From positions 1 through 64,000 of the forward strand of contig NZ_SCHL01000006.1 of NCBI RefSeq assembly GCF_004099695.1: 64,000 nucleotides of DNA, read 5' to 3'. The notes under the pieces are model-generated. The model was not told where the DNA came from, searched no databases, and saw nothing but the letters and a program-made list of their open reading frames with translations. The stretch's first letter is position 1; each line of letters opens with the position of its first letter. This document shows positions 1 through 9,276 of the stretch, piece after piece. The DNA comes from Methanosarcina sp. MSH10X1 (GTDB lineage Archaea; Halobacteriota; Methanosarcinia; Methanosarcinales; Methanosarcinaceae). The translations under genes and the position numbers were made by a program.

Positions 1-77
1 ATACTTGTTGTGTTTGCGCACCATAAATTGCCGGTAGCGCTCGATACTTACATTTTTTCCTTTCATATGCCGCTTTT
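1..77 (+). repeat. 77-bp exact copy of acyltransferase 5' coding sequence (22127-22203)
   Basis: Bases 1-77 are identical, in the same orientation, to 22127-22203 inside the second acyltransferase gene. Identity stops sharply at 78 (A here, C at 22204). The segment supplies the last few codons of the rrp4 frame on the other strand. Either a short duplicated fragment lies next to rrp4, or this is an assembly-graph overlap at a contig end; 77 is a commonly used assembly k-mer length. I favour the artefact but cannot decide from the window. Confidence 0.9.
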
Positions 78-767
78 AAAAAACTTGGCGGGCTTTGGTT
101 CTTTCTGCCTGCTCCGCTCATTTTTCAAAAAGTTATAGATCCTGTCTGTCAATCCGGAACGCTGGGCTTCGGCTTCGATCTTACGGAGAGCCTTGCTTAA
201 AAGCTCCACATCATCGTCCTTTCCGTCGATCCATATTCTGCCATTCTGGCCAACAAAAATGCTGCAGTTTGTTTCTTTCTTCAGCATTGAGATCATGGAA
301 CCGCCGTGTCCTATCACACGTGGGACTTTAACAGGCTCAATTTCGACAATATGGCCTGTTTTAAGTTTATGGAAGTTCGAATCCCTGAGGGCAAGCTCGA
401 CTTTCATGGAACTGTCTACATCCTTTACTCTAAGAATTATAGAGTCGCCTATGTCCATAACTTCGGACATCTCACGGGATTCTATTCTTCTGGGATATTC
501 GGATACATGGAACAGGCCGTCATAAGGAGAGGCAATGTCCATTATCCAGTTGGATGGCGTAACCACAATAACGACCCCGATCACCACATCATTTACGGAA
601 GGAATATAGGCTCCCGCAAGAGGGATCACTCCAACTTTATCCTCTTTGAGATTTTCAATACCACAAAACAAAGAATAGATCTTGTCGTTCTTGACATAAG
701 TCCCGTATCCGGCTTTTCTCGAATTCTCGGATAGCAGGTCACCAGGGATCACTATTTTTTTATCCAT
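63..767 (-). CDS. rrp4: Exosome RNA-binding cap subunit Rrp4 (3' end suspect)
   Basis: Rrp4 forms the S1/KH cap that binds RNA on the archaeal exosome ring (Rrp41/Rrp42) and feeds 3'-5' degradation or tailing. The start MDKKIVIPGDLLSE is the typical N-terminal exosome domain. An S1 domain follows (about 60-135), then a KH domain with VPRVIGHGGSMISMLKKE (about 148-165). It lies 11 bp downstream of sdo1 and two genes downstream of psmA, the usual archaeal order; rrp41 and rrp42 would be expected next, beyond the window edge. The last five codons and the stop fall inside the 77-bp segment shared with the acyltransferase. The 234-residue length is shorter than the roughly 260 I remember for the genus, so the true C-terminus is probably missing. 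Confidence 0.93.
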   Translation of the reverse strand: MDKKIVIPGDLLSENSRKAGYGTYVKNDKIYSLFCGIENLKEDKVGVIPLAGAYIPSVNDVVIGVVIVVTPSNWIMDIASPYDGLFHVSEYPRRIESREMSEVMDIGDSIILRVKDVDSSMKVELALRDSNFHKLKTGHIVEIEPVKVPRVIGHGGSMISMLKKETNCSIFVGQNGRIWIDGKDDDVELLSKALRKIEAEAQRSGLTDRIYNFLKNERSRQKEPKPAKFFKSGI

Positions 768-778
768 CCAACATCCTC

Positions 779-1471
779 TTATAAAAGTTTAGTTTGAGCC
801 TCTCCCTTTGTAAGATGATTTATAAGAGCGTAAAAATCAGTCTGGACTCCTGCAGGAATTCTTACCACCGCAATCCAGGAGCCGTCACGCTGCCATTCTT
901 CTTTCGTAATGCTTCCGATCTTGGAAATATCTCCGTATGCTTTGGGAGCATACTCGGGAGGGATTTTTACAGCAATACTGATCTCTTCAAAGCGTATAGG
1001 TATAAGCGGGCGAATGGCTTTCATTGTAATATTGACCAGCTGATCCACGCTTTTTAAGGGGTCTATATGCACCTTTGCCTCTTCCATAGCCTTCTCGATC
1101 CTTGCGGGAGGATGCGGTGCTTTTGTCTGGGGGTTTATTGCATTTCTGGAAATGGTATAGATAACTTTTCTCTTTTTTTCCTCAAGCATGCGTTTTCTCT
1201 GTTCAGCAGTGAGCTGGAGCTCTCCGCTTTTCAGAATCACGGCAGCAATCTTGAAGGGATCCGTTGTCTCAAAAGCATTGACAATATCGGACTCTGCTGC
1301 TCGGTCCCCTCGGTTTGCATCCTCGAAGATAGTTTCAACCGCCAGAACATCTTCAAGGCTTATGTCTTCTCCTCGCTTGTAGGCCAGAGCCCCTTCGGGC
1401 TCGACCAGGACTTCGAAGTGTTTGCTGCCTCTCTTGAGCCGTGCAGTCACTGCCTCGTCCAGGGACACCAT
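779..1471 (-). CDS. sdo1: Ribosome maturation protein SDO1/SBDS homologue
   Basis: This is the archaeal homologue of the Shwachman-Bodian-Diamond syndrome protein, which in eukaryotes releases the anti-association factor eIF6 from new large subunits with EF-2-like GTPases. The 230-residue length matches the three-domain family. The N-terminal FYSH domain starts [21 protein letters not shown]. The middle helical domain includes [19 protein letters not shown] (about 106-124), and the C-terminal ferredoxin-like domain ends near [17 protein letters not shown]. It sits between psmA and rrp4 on the same strand with short gaps, so it is probably co-transcribed with protein and RNA turnover genes. 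Confidence 0.95.
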   Translation of the reverse strand: MVSLDEAVTARLKRGSKHFEVLVEPEGALAYKRGEDISLEDVLAVETIFEDANRGDRAAESDIVNAFETTDPFKIAAVILKSGELQLTAEQRKRMLEEKKRKVIYTISRNAINPQTKAPHPPARIEKAMEEAKVHIDPLKSVDQLVNITMKAIRPLIPIRFEEISIAVKIPPEYAPKAYGDISKIGSITKEEWQRDGSWIAVVRIPAGVQTDFYALINHLTKGEAQTKLL

Positions 1472-1549
1472 TTTCGAATACCTTCTCCAAAACGTTATTT
1501 GAGAATCCGAAGATTCTCTGAGTACTCACTCTCAAATCTTATATAGATT

Positions 1550-2299
1550 TTATTCTTTGTTCTCAGTTCCCCTGTGTTTCGCGAGGATCTGCTGAACATA
1601 ATTCTCAACTTCTTCAGGAACTAATTTCCTGAATTTCTTATCCTGAAGCGACACAACACCGACTTCAAGGGTAGACGAATCAAACTTGCCTTCGGCAGCT
1701 CTGTAGAGGGCATCCATTCCGAGAAGGATAGCCGCATTAATATTCATGTCTTCCCTGTATTCCGCTTCAAAAACCTCAACGACCGCATTTCTGCCTGCTC
1801 CGATAGCCGTCGCCTTGTATTCAAGGAGAGCGCCGCTCGGGTCAGTCTCAAAGAGCCTGGGCAGGTTGTCGTCCACGCCTGCGATCAGAAGTGCAGTCCC
1901 GTATGGGCGAACTCCGCCGTACTGAGTGTAAGTTTGCTTGTGGTCGCAGATCTTCTTGGAGATAACCTCCACACCTATGAGTTCGTCATAAGAAACCCTG
2001 TTAACCTGCGCTTCCACACGGGCCCTGTCAACAAGGGAGCGGGCATCCGCCACAAGCCCTGAAGTTGCGGCTCCTATATGGTCGTCAATCTGGAATATTT
2101 TCTCGATCGACTCGGCTTCCACAAGCCTGCTTGTTATTCGCTTGTCAACCAGCAGCACTACCCCGTCAGCTGCCTTGATTCCCACGGCTGTTGTTCCCCT
2201 TTTGACCGCTTCGCGGGCATACTCTACCTGAAAAAGTCTTCCATCAGGGCTGAAAACCGTGATTGCCCTGTCATAGCCCATTTGTGGTGCCATCTGCAT
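1550..2299 (-). CDS. psmA: 20S proteasome alpha subunit
   Basis: PsmA forms the outer heptameric rings of the 20S proteasome and gates entry to the proteolytic chamber. The N-terminus contains [20 protein letters not shown], the signature of alpha subunits that forms the gating helix H0. The 249-residue length is normal. The ATG at 2299 follows a GGGAG-like site (about 2308-2313, minus strand), and an AT-rich TATA element lies at 2324-2332. It is separated from rnp2 by about 880 bp, so psmA-sdo1-rrp4 probably have their own promoter. The catalytic beta subunit gene is not in this window. Confidence 0.97.
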   Translation of the reverse strand: MQMAPQMGYDRAITVFSPDGRLFQVEYAREAVKRGTTAVGIKAADGVVLLVDKRITSRLVEAESIEKIFQIDDHIGAATSGLVADARSLVDRARVEAQVNRVSYDELIGVEVISKKICDHKQTYTQYGGVRPYGTALLIAGVDDNLPRLFETDPSGALLEYKATAIGAGRNAVVEVFEAEYREDMNINAAILLGMDALYRAAEGKFDSSTLEVGVVSLQDKKFRKLVPEEVENYVQQILAKHRGTENKE

Positions 2300-2323
2300 A
2301 TTCCGTATCTCCCTTAATTTCGA

Positions 2324-2332
2324 TTATATATT
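2324..2332 (-). promoter_or_regulatory. TATA element of psmA-sdo1-rrp4
   Basis: On the minus strand the sequence reads AATATATAA, about 25 bp upstream of the psmA ATG. It is the best TATA-like element in the gap next to the gene. The expected start would lie very close to the start codon, so the transcript may have a very short leader. Other AT-rich elements near 3000-3012 could drive a longer transcript. Confidence 0.5.
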
Positions 2333-2384
2333 GTTTCCATCTTCCCGGCAGAAAACCGGTCTTTCTTCCTTTAAGGATCTCTGT

Positions 2385-2456
2385 CCGCAGGCTCGTCAGC
2401 TAAATCACCGCCTTCCCCAAAAAGGCTTTGGTCAGTGATCATAAACTGCTGCGCGG
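2385..2456. ncRNA. Candidate structured RNA in the psmA/rnp2 gap
   Basis: Three nested pairings are visible: CCGCAG (2385-2390) with CTGCGCGG (2449-2456, one bulged C), ATCAC (2404-2408) with GTGAT (2435-2439), and GCCTT (2410-2414) with AAGGC (2422-2426). The nesting suggests a folded RNA of about 72 nt. I recognise no family, and the strand is not determined. It could also be part of a long untranslated leader of psmA. Confidence 0.3.
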
Positions 2457-2469
2457 ATATCCCGAAAAT

Positions 2470-2586
2470 TCAGGACTGAAAGTCCCCGACCCAGCATTCA
2501 GGTAAGGAAACCGACTTTTGATTTCCTATAACGTATTTCTTCCTTATTAGAGTTTTTAACCTTTTATTCGAAACTTTCAGTCCTGA
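2470..2586. repeat. Long-range 14-bp inverted repeat in the psmA/rnp2 gap
   Basis: TCAGGACTGAAAGT at 2470-2483 is perfectly complementary to ACTTTCAGTCCTGA at 2573-2586. Pairing resumes after a small offset, with CCCGAAAAT (2461-2469) facing a TTTTCGGG segment ending at 2600. The remainder of 2300-3181 shows no gene. A further 9-bp inverted pair (CTCAGGGCT 3052-3060, AGCCCTGAG 3126-3134) lies just downstream of the rnp2 stop. Confidence 0.5.
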
Positions 2587-3181
2587 CAGATTTTTTCGGG
2601 CGAAACTCGCGGAAAATACCCCGATAACAGGAGTTCAAAGGCACTTTTACCCTGCAAAGTACGTTTCCAGGATCTGGATTCGCGCACTTGAAGAACCTTT
2701 TTAACAGTTTTTAAGGTCCCATTCCAATGTTAACTAAGTCCGCTAATAAAGTGTATTTACTCAGTTATAATGCTTGTGAAACCCGGAGGTTTTCGGCGCT
2801 TAAAGCCGTTTTTTTGAGATCTTTAAAGAAAGATTCGAATTTCCGCAGTTTCACCCTATCCGGGTTTCAATCTGCTTTCCGATTATACCTTCAATCATCC
2901 GGATTTAATTTCCGGACCGCCTGTTATTCTGTCAATCAATCCTGCCAATCGATATTATACCTGTTAAACTAATATACCTGTTAATATAGTCATTCATAAT
3001 AGTATATATTAGACAGCATCCTGACAGTTTGTTAAATAGCTTCCTGACGATCTCAGGGCTGGAACTTTTCAAGCCTAGCACAAAAGTCAGTAACTCCCAA
3101 AAAGCTGCTTAATCCGGCTTTCCTGAGCCCTGAGAATCTGACTTTCCAGGAAGTAAGTATTCCTGAACCCTGCCCTGCCTG

Positions 3182-3565
3182 TTATTCCTCAGCTGTTTCG
3201 GATTTCATGCTGATTTCGGGCTCAAAGACCGTCTGATTCTGAAGAAACTTCTCGGTTGCCCTTTTAACCGTACCCGAAGTTCCAAGTACGTGCAAAGTCG
3301 CCCTTTTTCCGCTGACCCGGGTGAGAGTAGCAAGGGAAGCCCTTGTTTCCTTTACTTTCGTGTGAGAGCACTGGATAATACCTTTCCAGTCTTCGAACCC
3401 GAGTACCTTGATATCACATTCACTTGCGGTGACATCTCCAAGCAGGGAAGAAGCCGCGTACATAACTTCTTTAACCAGGTCACTCCTGCCGACCGGTCCC
3501 TCGGAAATCAGTTCAAAAGCCAGATAGCGTTTTTTCGCCCGAAGCGAAGGAAGCAAGCGTTTCAA
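3182..3565 (-). CDS. rnp2: RNase P protein component Pop5 (Rnp2)
   Basis: Pop5 pairs with Rpp30 and activates the catalytic domain of archaeal RNase P RNA, which matures the 5' ends of tRNAs. The start MKRLLPSLRAKKRYLAFELIS is typical, and the 127-residue length fits this small RRM-like family. Its start overlaps the end of rnp3 by four bases, so the two are translationally coupled, matching the 1:1 complex their products form. An acidic tail (EPEISMKSETAEE) follows the fold. Confidence 0.93.
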   Translation of the reverse strand: MKRLLPSLRAKKRYLAFELISEGPVGRSDLVKEVMYAASSLLGDVTASECDIKVLGFEDWKGIIQCSHTKVKETRASLATLTRVSGKRATLHVLGTSGTVKRATEKFLQNQTVFEPEISMKSETAEE

Positions 3566-4273
3566 AAATAATCCCCCTCCTCAAGCACTTCGATGCCTTC
3601 CCTGACACGCCCCGGACCGGGACGGTTCCTCGAAATAATATTCTCGGGTGTCGTAGTCATGGCTTCAAGCGCTTCCTCTTCTTCAAGCCCGCAGACTTCA
3701 GCCAGAGCAAGCGCCTCCATAGGAGAGCGAAGGTCAAAACAGGACATCGCACCGCTTGAAAGGACAAGGGAAACATCGTATTTTCTGGCAAGGTCGAGAT
3801 TTGCCCTGAGATCCGACAACAGGCGAACGCGTCTGGGACCTCTTGTATGGAGAAGGGGCCTTAATGTCAGGCCGATTGCAACGTTATTTTCAGCTGCAGC
3901 TTTTGCAAGCACCTGGTTTAACCCGCTACTCTTATCAAAAGCCGGATGGTTCAGGATATCCACTCTCGGATTTTCCAGTGCAGCCCTGTTGACGTTTTCG
4001 GAACCTCCGTGCACTATAAGGACATCCACTGATTTCCGGAATTTTCCAATAAGTCCCTGAAGTTTCGAGGGGTTTTCCTCTACAAGCTCGATTCCCCTGA
4101 AAACCTCGAATTCATTACAGGAAGGTAGTACAGGCCGCGATTGAGGAAGTTTATCCGAATGGTTTGCAAGCGCAATCCCGCTATAGCCGAAATATCTGGC
4201 AAGGGCGGCAAGTTGCTCCGCAGTATCTTCCCCATCGGGAACCGCATGAACGCAAAAATCGTAAAATTTCGGT

Positions 4274-4281
<8 letters not shown>
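3562..4281 (-). CDS. rnp3: RNase P protein component Rpp30 (Rnp3)
   Basis: Rpp30 is the TIM-barrel-like partner of Pop5 in archaeal RNase P. The 239-residue protein begins KFYDFCVHAVPDGEDTAEQL, then shows GIALANHSD, a VLIVHGGSENVNRAALENPRVDIL-type segment and ALENPRVDILNHP (about 125-137), all family features. It overlaps the COG1325 gene upstream by eight bases and rnp2 downstream by four, so all are in one tight operon. Confidence 0.93.
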
Positions 4282-5319
<1,038 letters not shown>

Positions 5320-5326
5320 TCACTTA

Positions 5327-5392
5327 TGTTTCACGGTTCAGCCCTGCTTTGCAGGACCACATTCCAACGGGACCTAATCCCGAAATGAAACA
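5327..5392 (-). promoter_or_regulatory. Structured 66-nt 5' leader of rpl15e
   Basis: In transcript orientation, TGTTTCA and TGAAACA (5386-5392 and 5327-5333) close a 7-bp stem. It contains two hairpins: CGGGA/TCCCG (5368-5382, 5-nt loop) and GTCCTGC/GCAGGGC (5341-5357, 3-nt loop, one G-U). The layout is a three-way junction ending 22 nt before the TTG start. It could be a binding site for autogenous control by L15e. It is not a tRNA: there is no anticodon arm and no TTCRANY loop. Confidence 0.6.
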
Positions 5393-5413
5393 TGCGATAA
5401 ACTGAATCATTTG

Positions 5414-5422
5414 ATTTAAAGC
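5414..5422 (-). promoter_or_regulatory. TATA element of the rpl15e operon
   Basis: On the minus strand GCTTTAAAT lies about 25 bp before 5392, so the predicted 5' end of the transcript coincides with the first base of the leader stem. This agreement supports both calls. Confidence 0.55.
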
Positions 5423-5521
5423 TTTGCCCTTAGGTTATTTGAGCGCAAAGAATTTGCAAAAAAGAAAGAATAGAAAAGACTGGAAAAAGAGAAAAAGAAG
5501 GGCTATAAATTTATTAGGATT

Positions 5522-6115
5522 TTAGTTACTATAAATGTAACTAAGCTGTACAGTAAAGATATCTTCATTTTTTTCAAGCTCATTTTTTATCCTTATGGCG
5601 TCTTCCTCTGGAATCCAATGCGTCAGAGGTCCATTATCATAAAGAAAACGAATTTCGCACCAGGTAAACTTTTTCACCCCAATATCATATTTATTCAGTA
5701 TTGAAAGAAATTTTTTGTCCCAGGCTGCTTGTTCAGAGACCGTAAAAACATAATAATCTCCTTCTCTGATAACGTGAGCAGGAGAAGATACAATCCAATC
5801 TTTTTTCTCTTCCTTCATTGCTTTATTAATCTCGTCTCTTATATCCCAATTATCTTTGTCTACCATTATGTAATATATTTCTCCCGTAGTATTAGTATCA
5901 TATTCCATTCTGTAGTTTCTAGTCATGTTATAGTTTTGAAGAATGGCTTTTACTTCTGACTCAGAAACTCCATCTTTAAATTGAATAAGCAGACCACCTA
6001 CTTGTGAATCAGGGTATGGAGTTTGTGTATTAACTGCAGTTTCTGTAAATAGTCCAGCAGTTATTACGAGAATAGAAAGTAGCAAAAAAATGATTTCCTT
6101 GTTGATTTTGCTCAT
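5522..6115 (-). CDS. UPF0228 family exported protein
   Basis: I recognise this as the UPF0228 family (PF05727), small exported proteins of unknown function largely confined to Methanosarcina. The 197-residue protein has a short basic N-terminus and a hydrophobic segment ([16 protein letters not shown], about 8-23), a signal peptide or anchor. A mixed alpha/beta domain follows with [20 protein letters not shown] (about 40-59) and [20 protein letters not shown]. The ATG follows no strong ribosome site. It appears monocistronic. No function should be assigned. Confidence 0.8.
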   Translation of the reverse strand: MSKINKEIIFLLLSILVITAGLFTETAVNTQTPYPDSQVGGLLIQFKDGVSESEVKAILQNYNMTRNYRMEYDTNTTGEIYYIMVDKDNWDIRDEINKAMKEEKKDWIVSSPAHVIREGDYYVFTVSEQAAWDKKFLSILNKYDIGVKKFTWCEIRFLYDNGPLTHWIPEEDAIRIKNELEKNEDIFTVQLSYIYSN

Positions 6116-6232
6116 AACAACACCTTAAGAAAGTGAAGATTTTTAGTCACTCACAATATGTGTAGAGCTTCGATACATCAAATTTCTATACTTCAGTGCC
6201 AGACTCAACAAGCAGCAGGTTATCAGTAGCTA

Positions 6233-7603
6233 TCAGGTTGTTTGGTCCAAGCCTGCATTACTTTTCTTGAGCTTCCATCCTCCATATAGGCAGGTCAAGC
6301 TCCCCAATAATCCAAAACCAGGAGTAGAGTTAGTTTTACTCGATTCGTTTTCACTTGAGCTATTACCATCATCAGATTCATAATTACTATTACTTGAATT
6401 ACTGAGTTCGACAGAGTTATTTTCTTCAGATGATAAGTTAGTTTCTTCAACTTCCATACTTTCAGTTAAATTGGAGGCTGCCCTTATGCTTTGATCAGCC
6501 TTGTTAAAATCTGTAAGAGGCCCAATGGCGACTCCAGCAGGACAGCTCATTGTATATTTTCCTGTATTTACAGTCGCTGTAACAGTATTTGTGGCTGTGT
6601 CAATTACAGAGACATTACCTTCGTTATCGGAGTAAACGGCAGAGTTTGCCACATATACTTTTTCTCCGTCAGGGGTGACTGCAACTCCAAAAGGAGTATA
6701 TCCTACAGGCACTGTAGCTATAACAGTATTTGCTGCGGCGTTAATTACAGAAACATTGTCACTTCGCCAATTTGTCACATATACTTTTGTACCATCAGGA
6801 CTGACTGCAGTATCACTGGGTCCGTCTCCTACGGGTATGGTAGCTGTAACAATGTCAGTTGCTGAGTTAATTACAGAAATATCGTTGCTGCCTGTATTAG
6901 TCACATATACCTTATTTCCATCAAGACTAACTGCAATATCATCAGGATGGTCTCCTACAGTCACAATAGCTGTAACTTTTTTTGTAGCCGCGTCAATTAC
7001 AGAAGTGGTGTTGTTTCGATTATTCGTAACATAGATCTTTTTTCCATCTGGTGTGAATGCAACTTTAGAAGAACTTATTCCCACATTAACAGGATCCATT
7101 ACAGTGTTTGTGGATGTGCCAATTACCGTGTTAATTACAGAGATAGTGGGACTGTCGCGAACAGTCACATAAACCCTTGATCCTTTAGGGTTAACTGCAA
7201 CTCCCAAAGGATAACCTCCTACATCCACTACAGCATCAACCGTATTTGTCGCTGTGTCAATTATAGAGACCGTGGTGCTGAATCCCGATATATCCGGCAC
7301 ATACACCTTTGTTCCTGCAGGGTTGACTGCAGCTTCTCCAGCCCAGCCTTCTATAGGCACCACAGCCGTAAGATTGTTAGTTGCCGTGTCAATTACAAAG
7401 ACGTCTCCATCAATTCCTATAGTCGTCACATATGCAAATGGAGCTGCACCTGCGACGCCTGCCAGTGTTAAAATCGCAAGTGCCGTTATTCCCAAGACTT
7501 TTGTAAGAATATTTCCACTGCGTGCTTTTTTAAGTTTTGCTACAGATGAGAGTGGAATTGAAAAGGTGGCATTAAGTATTGATGATATAATTTTAGATTT
7601 CAT
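6233..7603 (-). CDS. YVTN-repeat beta-propeller cell-surface protein
   Basis: The 456-residue protein has a hydrophobic signal (about 35-54, GITALAILTLAGVAGA). Seven or so repeats of about 42 residues follow, with the motif NxVxVIDxAT...VPVGxxPxxVAVxPDGxKVYVTN, the YVTN beta-propeller fold. A Ser/Asn/Glu-rich linker (about 385-425) leads to TPGFGLLGSLTCLYGGWKLKK, a PGF-type C-terminal sorting signal: motif, hydrophobic helix, basic end. Such proteins are exported and anchored in the archaeal envelope, often glycosylated in the linker. The ligand is unknown. The signal is preceded by about 30 extra residues, so the true start may lie further in. Confidence 0.88.
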   Translation of the reverse strand: MKSKIISSILNATFSIPLSSVAKLKKARSGNILTKVLGITALAILTLAGVAGAAPFAYVTTIGIDGDVFVIDTATNNLTAVVPIEGWAGEAAVNPAGTKVYVPDISGFSTTVSIIDTATNTVDAVVDVGGYPLGVAVNPKGSRVYVTVRDSPTISVINTVIGTSTNTVMDPVNVGISSSKVAFTPDGKKIYVTNNRNNTTSVIDAATKKVTAIVTVGDHPDDIAVSLDGNKVYVTNTGSNDISVINSATDIVTATIPVGDGPSDTAVSPDGTKVYVTNWRSDNVSVINAAANTVIATVPVGYTPFGVAVTPDGEKVYVANSAVYSDNEGNVSVIDTATNTVTATVNTGKYTMSCPAGVAIGPLTDFNKADQSIRAASNLTESMEVEETNLSSEENNSVELSNSSNSNYESDDGNSSSENESSKTNSTPGFGLLGSLTCLYGGWKLKKSNAGLDQTT

Positions 7604-7981
7604 CTTTTATCCCCGAACAGCTCTCTCCTTTCGTGCCAGTCCCGTTATTAAGAATGTCCTCTAAAACCAGAGTGTAACGAGATCATCTGATAAGTCTAAA
7701 CCAATAGTAACCATCTTAGACTACATCAGATATAAATTTAAATTGTATTACATAATATTTTATTGTTTGCATGAACACTTTTGCCTGTTTTTCAATTTTT
7801 TGGAGTTAATTTAGAGAGGCTTTCTATAAAACTCAAGCAAACATTTCTCATGGCAGTAAGGAAAGTAGCAAGGAGAATGATAAACTCTGGCGGAAGTTAA
7901 GATAATATCACACTTGCATAAACTCGAAGAATAAGAACAACCATTTATATACTGTTAACACGGTTTCCATTTCGGGTTAAT
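7604..7981. other. Divergent AT-rich spacer
   Basis: This 378-bp gap lies between the divergently transcribed YVTN protein and the first acyltransferase. It is strongly AT-rich and holds several TATA-like runs (for example ATTTATATAC near 7942-7951, about 35 bp before the acyltransferase ATG). I see no RNA gene or conserved ORF in it. Confidence 0.6.
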
Positions 7982-9148
7982 ATGAGGCTTCACTGGATTG
8001 ACGCTTTAAAAGGAATGGGGATCATGCTTGTGGTATTTGCACACCACAGCCTGCCTGTCGCGCTTGATACCTATATTTTCTCGTTTCACATGCCGCTTTT
8101 CTTTTTTATTTCCGGGTTTCTCTTCGATTTTGGAAAATATGCCGAATCAGGTGCAAACTTTTTAAAAGAAAGATTCAGGTCACTTATCGTGCCTTATTTC
8201 AGTTTCGCACTGCTTACCTGCCTGTTTTACTTCTTGCTTGACACGGGATTCCAGCCGGGAGTTACTAATATTGATTTCTTTGCAAATAGTGCATTTTACG
8301 GCGTTTATTCCATTCTCTATGCTCTTGGCCCGCTTGTTTCTTACAATCCGCCCCTCTGGTTCCTGACCTGCCTTTTCGTAACCGAACTTCTCTTTTACGG
8401 ATTTGCAAAAAAATATTACCCGGAACCGGGAAAACTTGTATTCGGGCTTATCGCAGCCGGAGTGATAGGATACCTTTATTCCATATATGTGCCTTTCAGG
8501 CTGCCCTGGAACGCGGATGTGGCTCTTTCGGCTGTGGTCTTCTACGGAGCCGGAAACCTGTTTAGAAAATTCGTGCAGCTCGAGGACACGGAATCGGGAG
8601 AGAAATTCATAATCGGTTCCGGCTCACGGGCAGATTCGATTGAGTTGCATTCAAAATTAAAAAGAGTTTTCTTCCGGGCCGATAAGTTTCTTCCGTGGAT
8701 CTTTATCCTCCTGAACTTATTATATTTAGGTTACTTTCTGAAATTTCCTACTACTGAGAAGGTCAATATGAATGTGCTGAAGTACGGGGATTTTTATTCA
8801 TATTATCTCCTGGCTTTCTCAGGAATCTTCGCCTTTGTTTATCTGTTCAGAAAAATAGGAAGCTCGAAAATCCTGGAATACTATGGGAGAAATAGCCTGA
8901 TTGTGCTTGCGCTCCATTTCCCGCTGAAGGATATCCTGACAAAACTGGCACTCCTGGGTTTCGGGGTAGAGCTTGAATATTTCTATAATAATATAACTTT
9001 TGCCCTGAGCTTAACTGTGCTGAATCTGCTCTGCCTGATACCTGTAATCTTCCTTATCAATAACCATTTTCCTTTCCTTGTGGGGAAAAAACGTTCTTCT
9101 GCCGGGTTTGAAGGTGCCAAAGTATATTTCAGGAAATTTGCAAATTAA
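7982..9148 (+). CDS. Membrane acyltransferase, acyltransferase-3 family (copy 1)
   Basis: This is a polytopic acyltransferase-3 (OafA/fucose-4-O-acetylase-like) protein of 388 residues. The family start is clear: RLHWIDALKGMGIMLVVFAHH contains the catalytic-region histidines, followed by SFHMPLFFFISGFLF. About ten hydrophobic segments run through the protein. Relatives move acetyl or other acyl groups from CoA donors to extracytoplasmic sugars, so a role in surface glycan modification is likely. It is closely similar throughout to the gene at 22085, with divergence concentrated in the cytoplasmic-looking loop at about 200-225. No glycan genes lie beside it, so the substrate is unknown. Confidence 0.88.
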   Translation: MRLHWIDALKGMGIMLVVFAHHSLPVALDTYIFSFHMPLFFFISGFLFDFGKYAESGANFLKERFRSLIVPYFSFALLTCLFYFLLDTGFQPGVTNIDFFANSAFYGVYSILYALGPLVSYNPPLWFLTCLFVTELLFYGFAKKYYPEPGKLVFGLIAAGVIGYLYSIYVPFRLPWNADVALSAVVFYGAGNLFRKFVQLEDTESGEKFIIGSGSRADSIELHSKLKRVFFRADKFLPWIFILLNLLYLGYFLKFPTTEKVNMNVLKYGDFYSYYLLAFSGIFAFVYLFRKIGSSKILEYYGRNSLIVLALHFPLKDILTKLALLGFGVELEYFYNNITFALSLTVLNLLCLIPVIFLINNHFPFLVGKKRSSAGFEGAKVYFRKFAN

Positions 9149-9276
9149 GAGAGTTTATTTTCGGGTCAATCAAGAAAATAATGATTTTTTTGTTGGAAAT
9201 ACGCTGGATTACTCGAAGTTCAAACATAACCAGAAATAATGACCACTTTTTAAGAAATAACTGTGTTGAAGCCAGT

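Noticed and set aside
5327-5392. tRNA gene
   Set aside because: A 7-bp closing stem is present but there is no anticodon arm, the loops are 3 and 5 nt, and no TTCRANY loop exists; it fits a leader structure.
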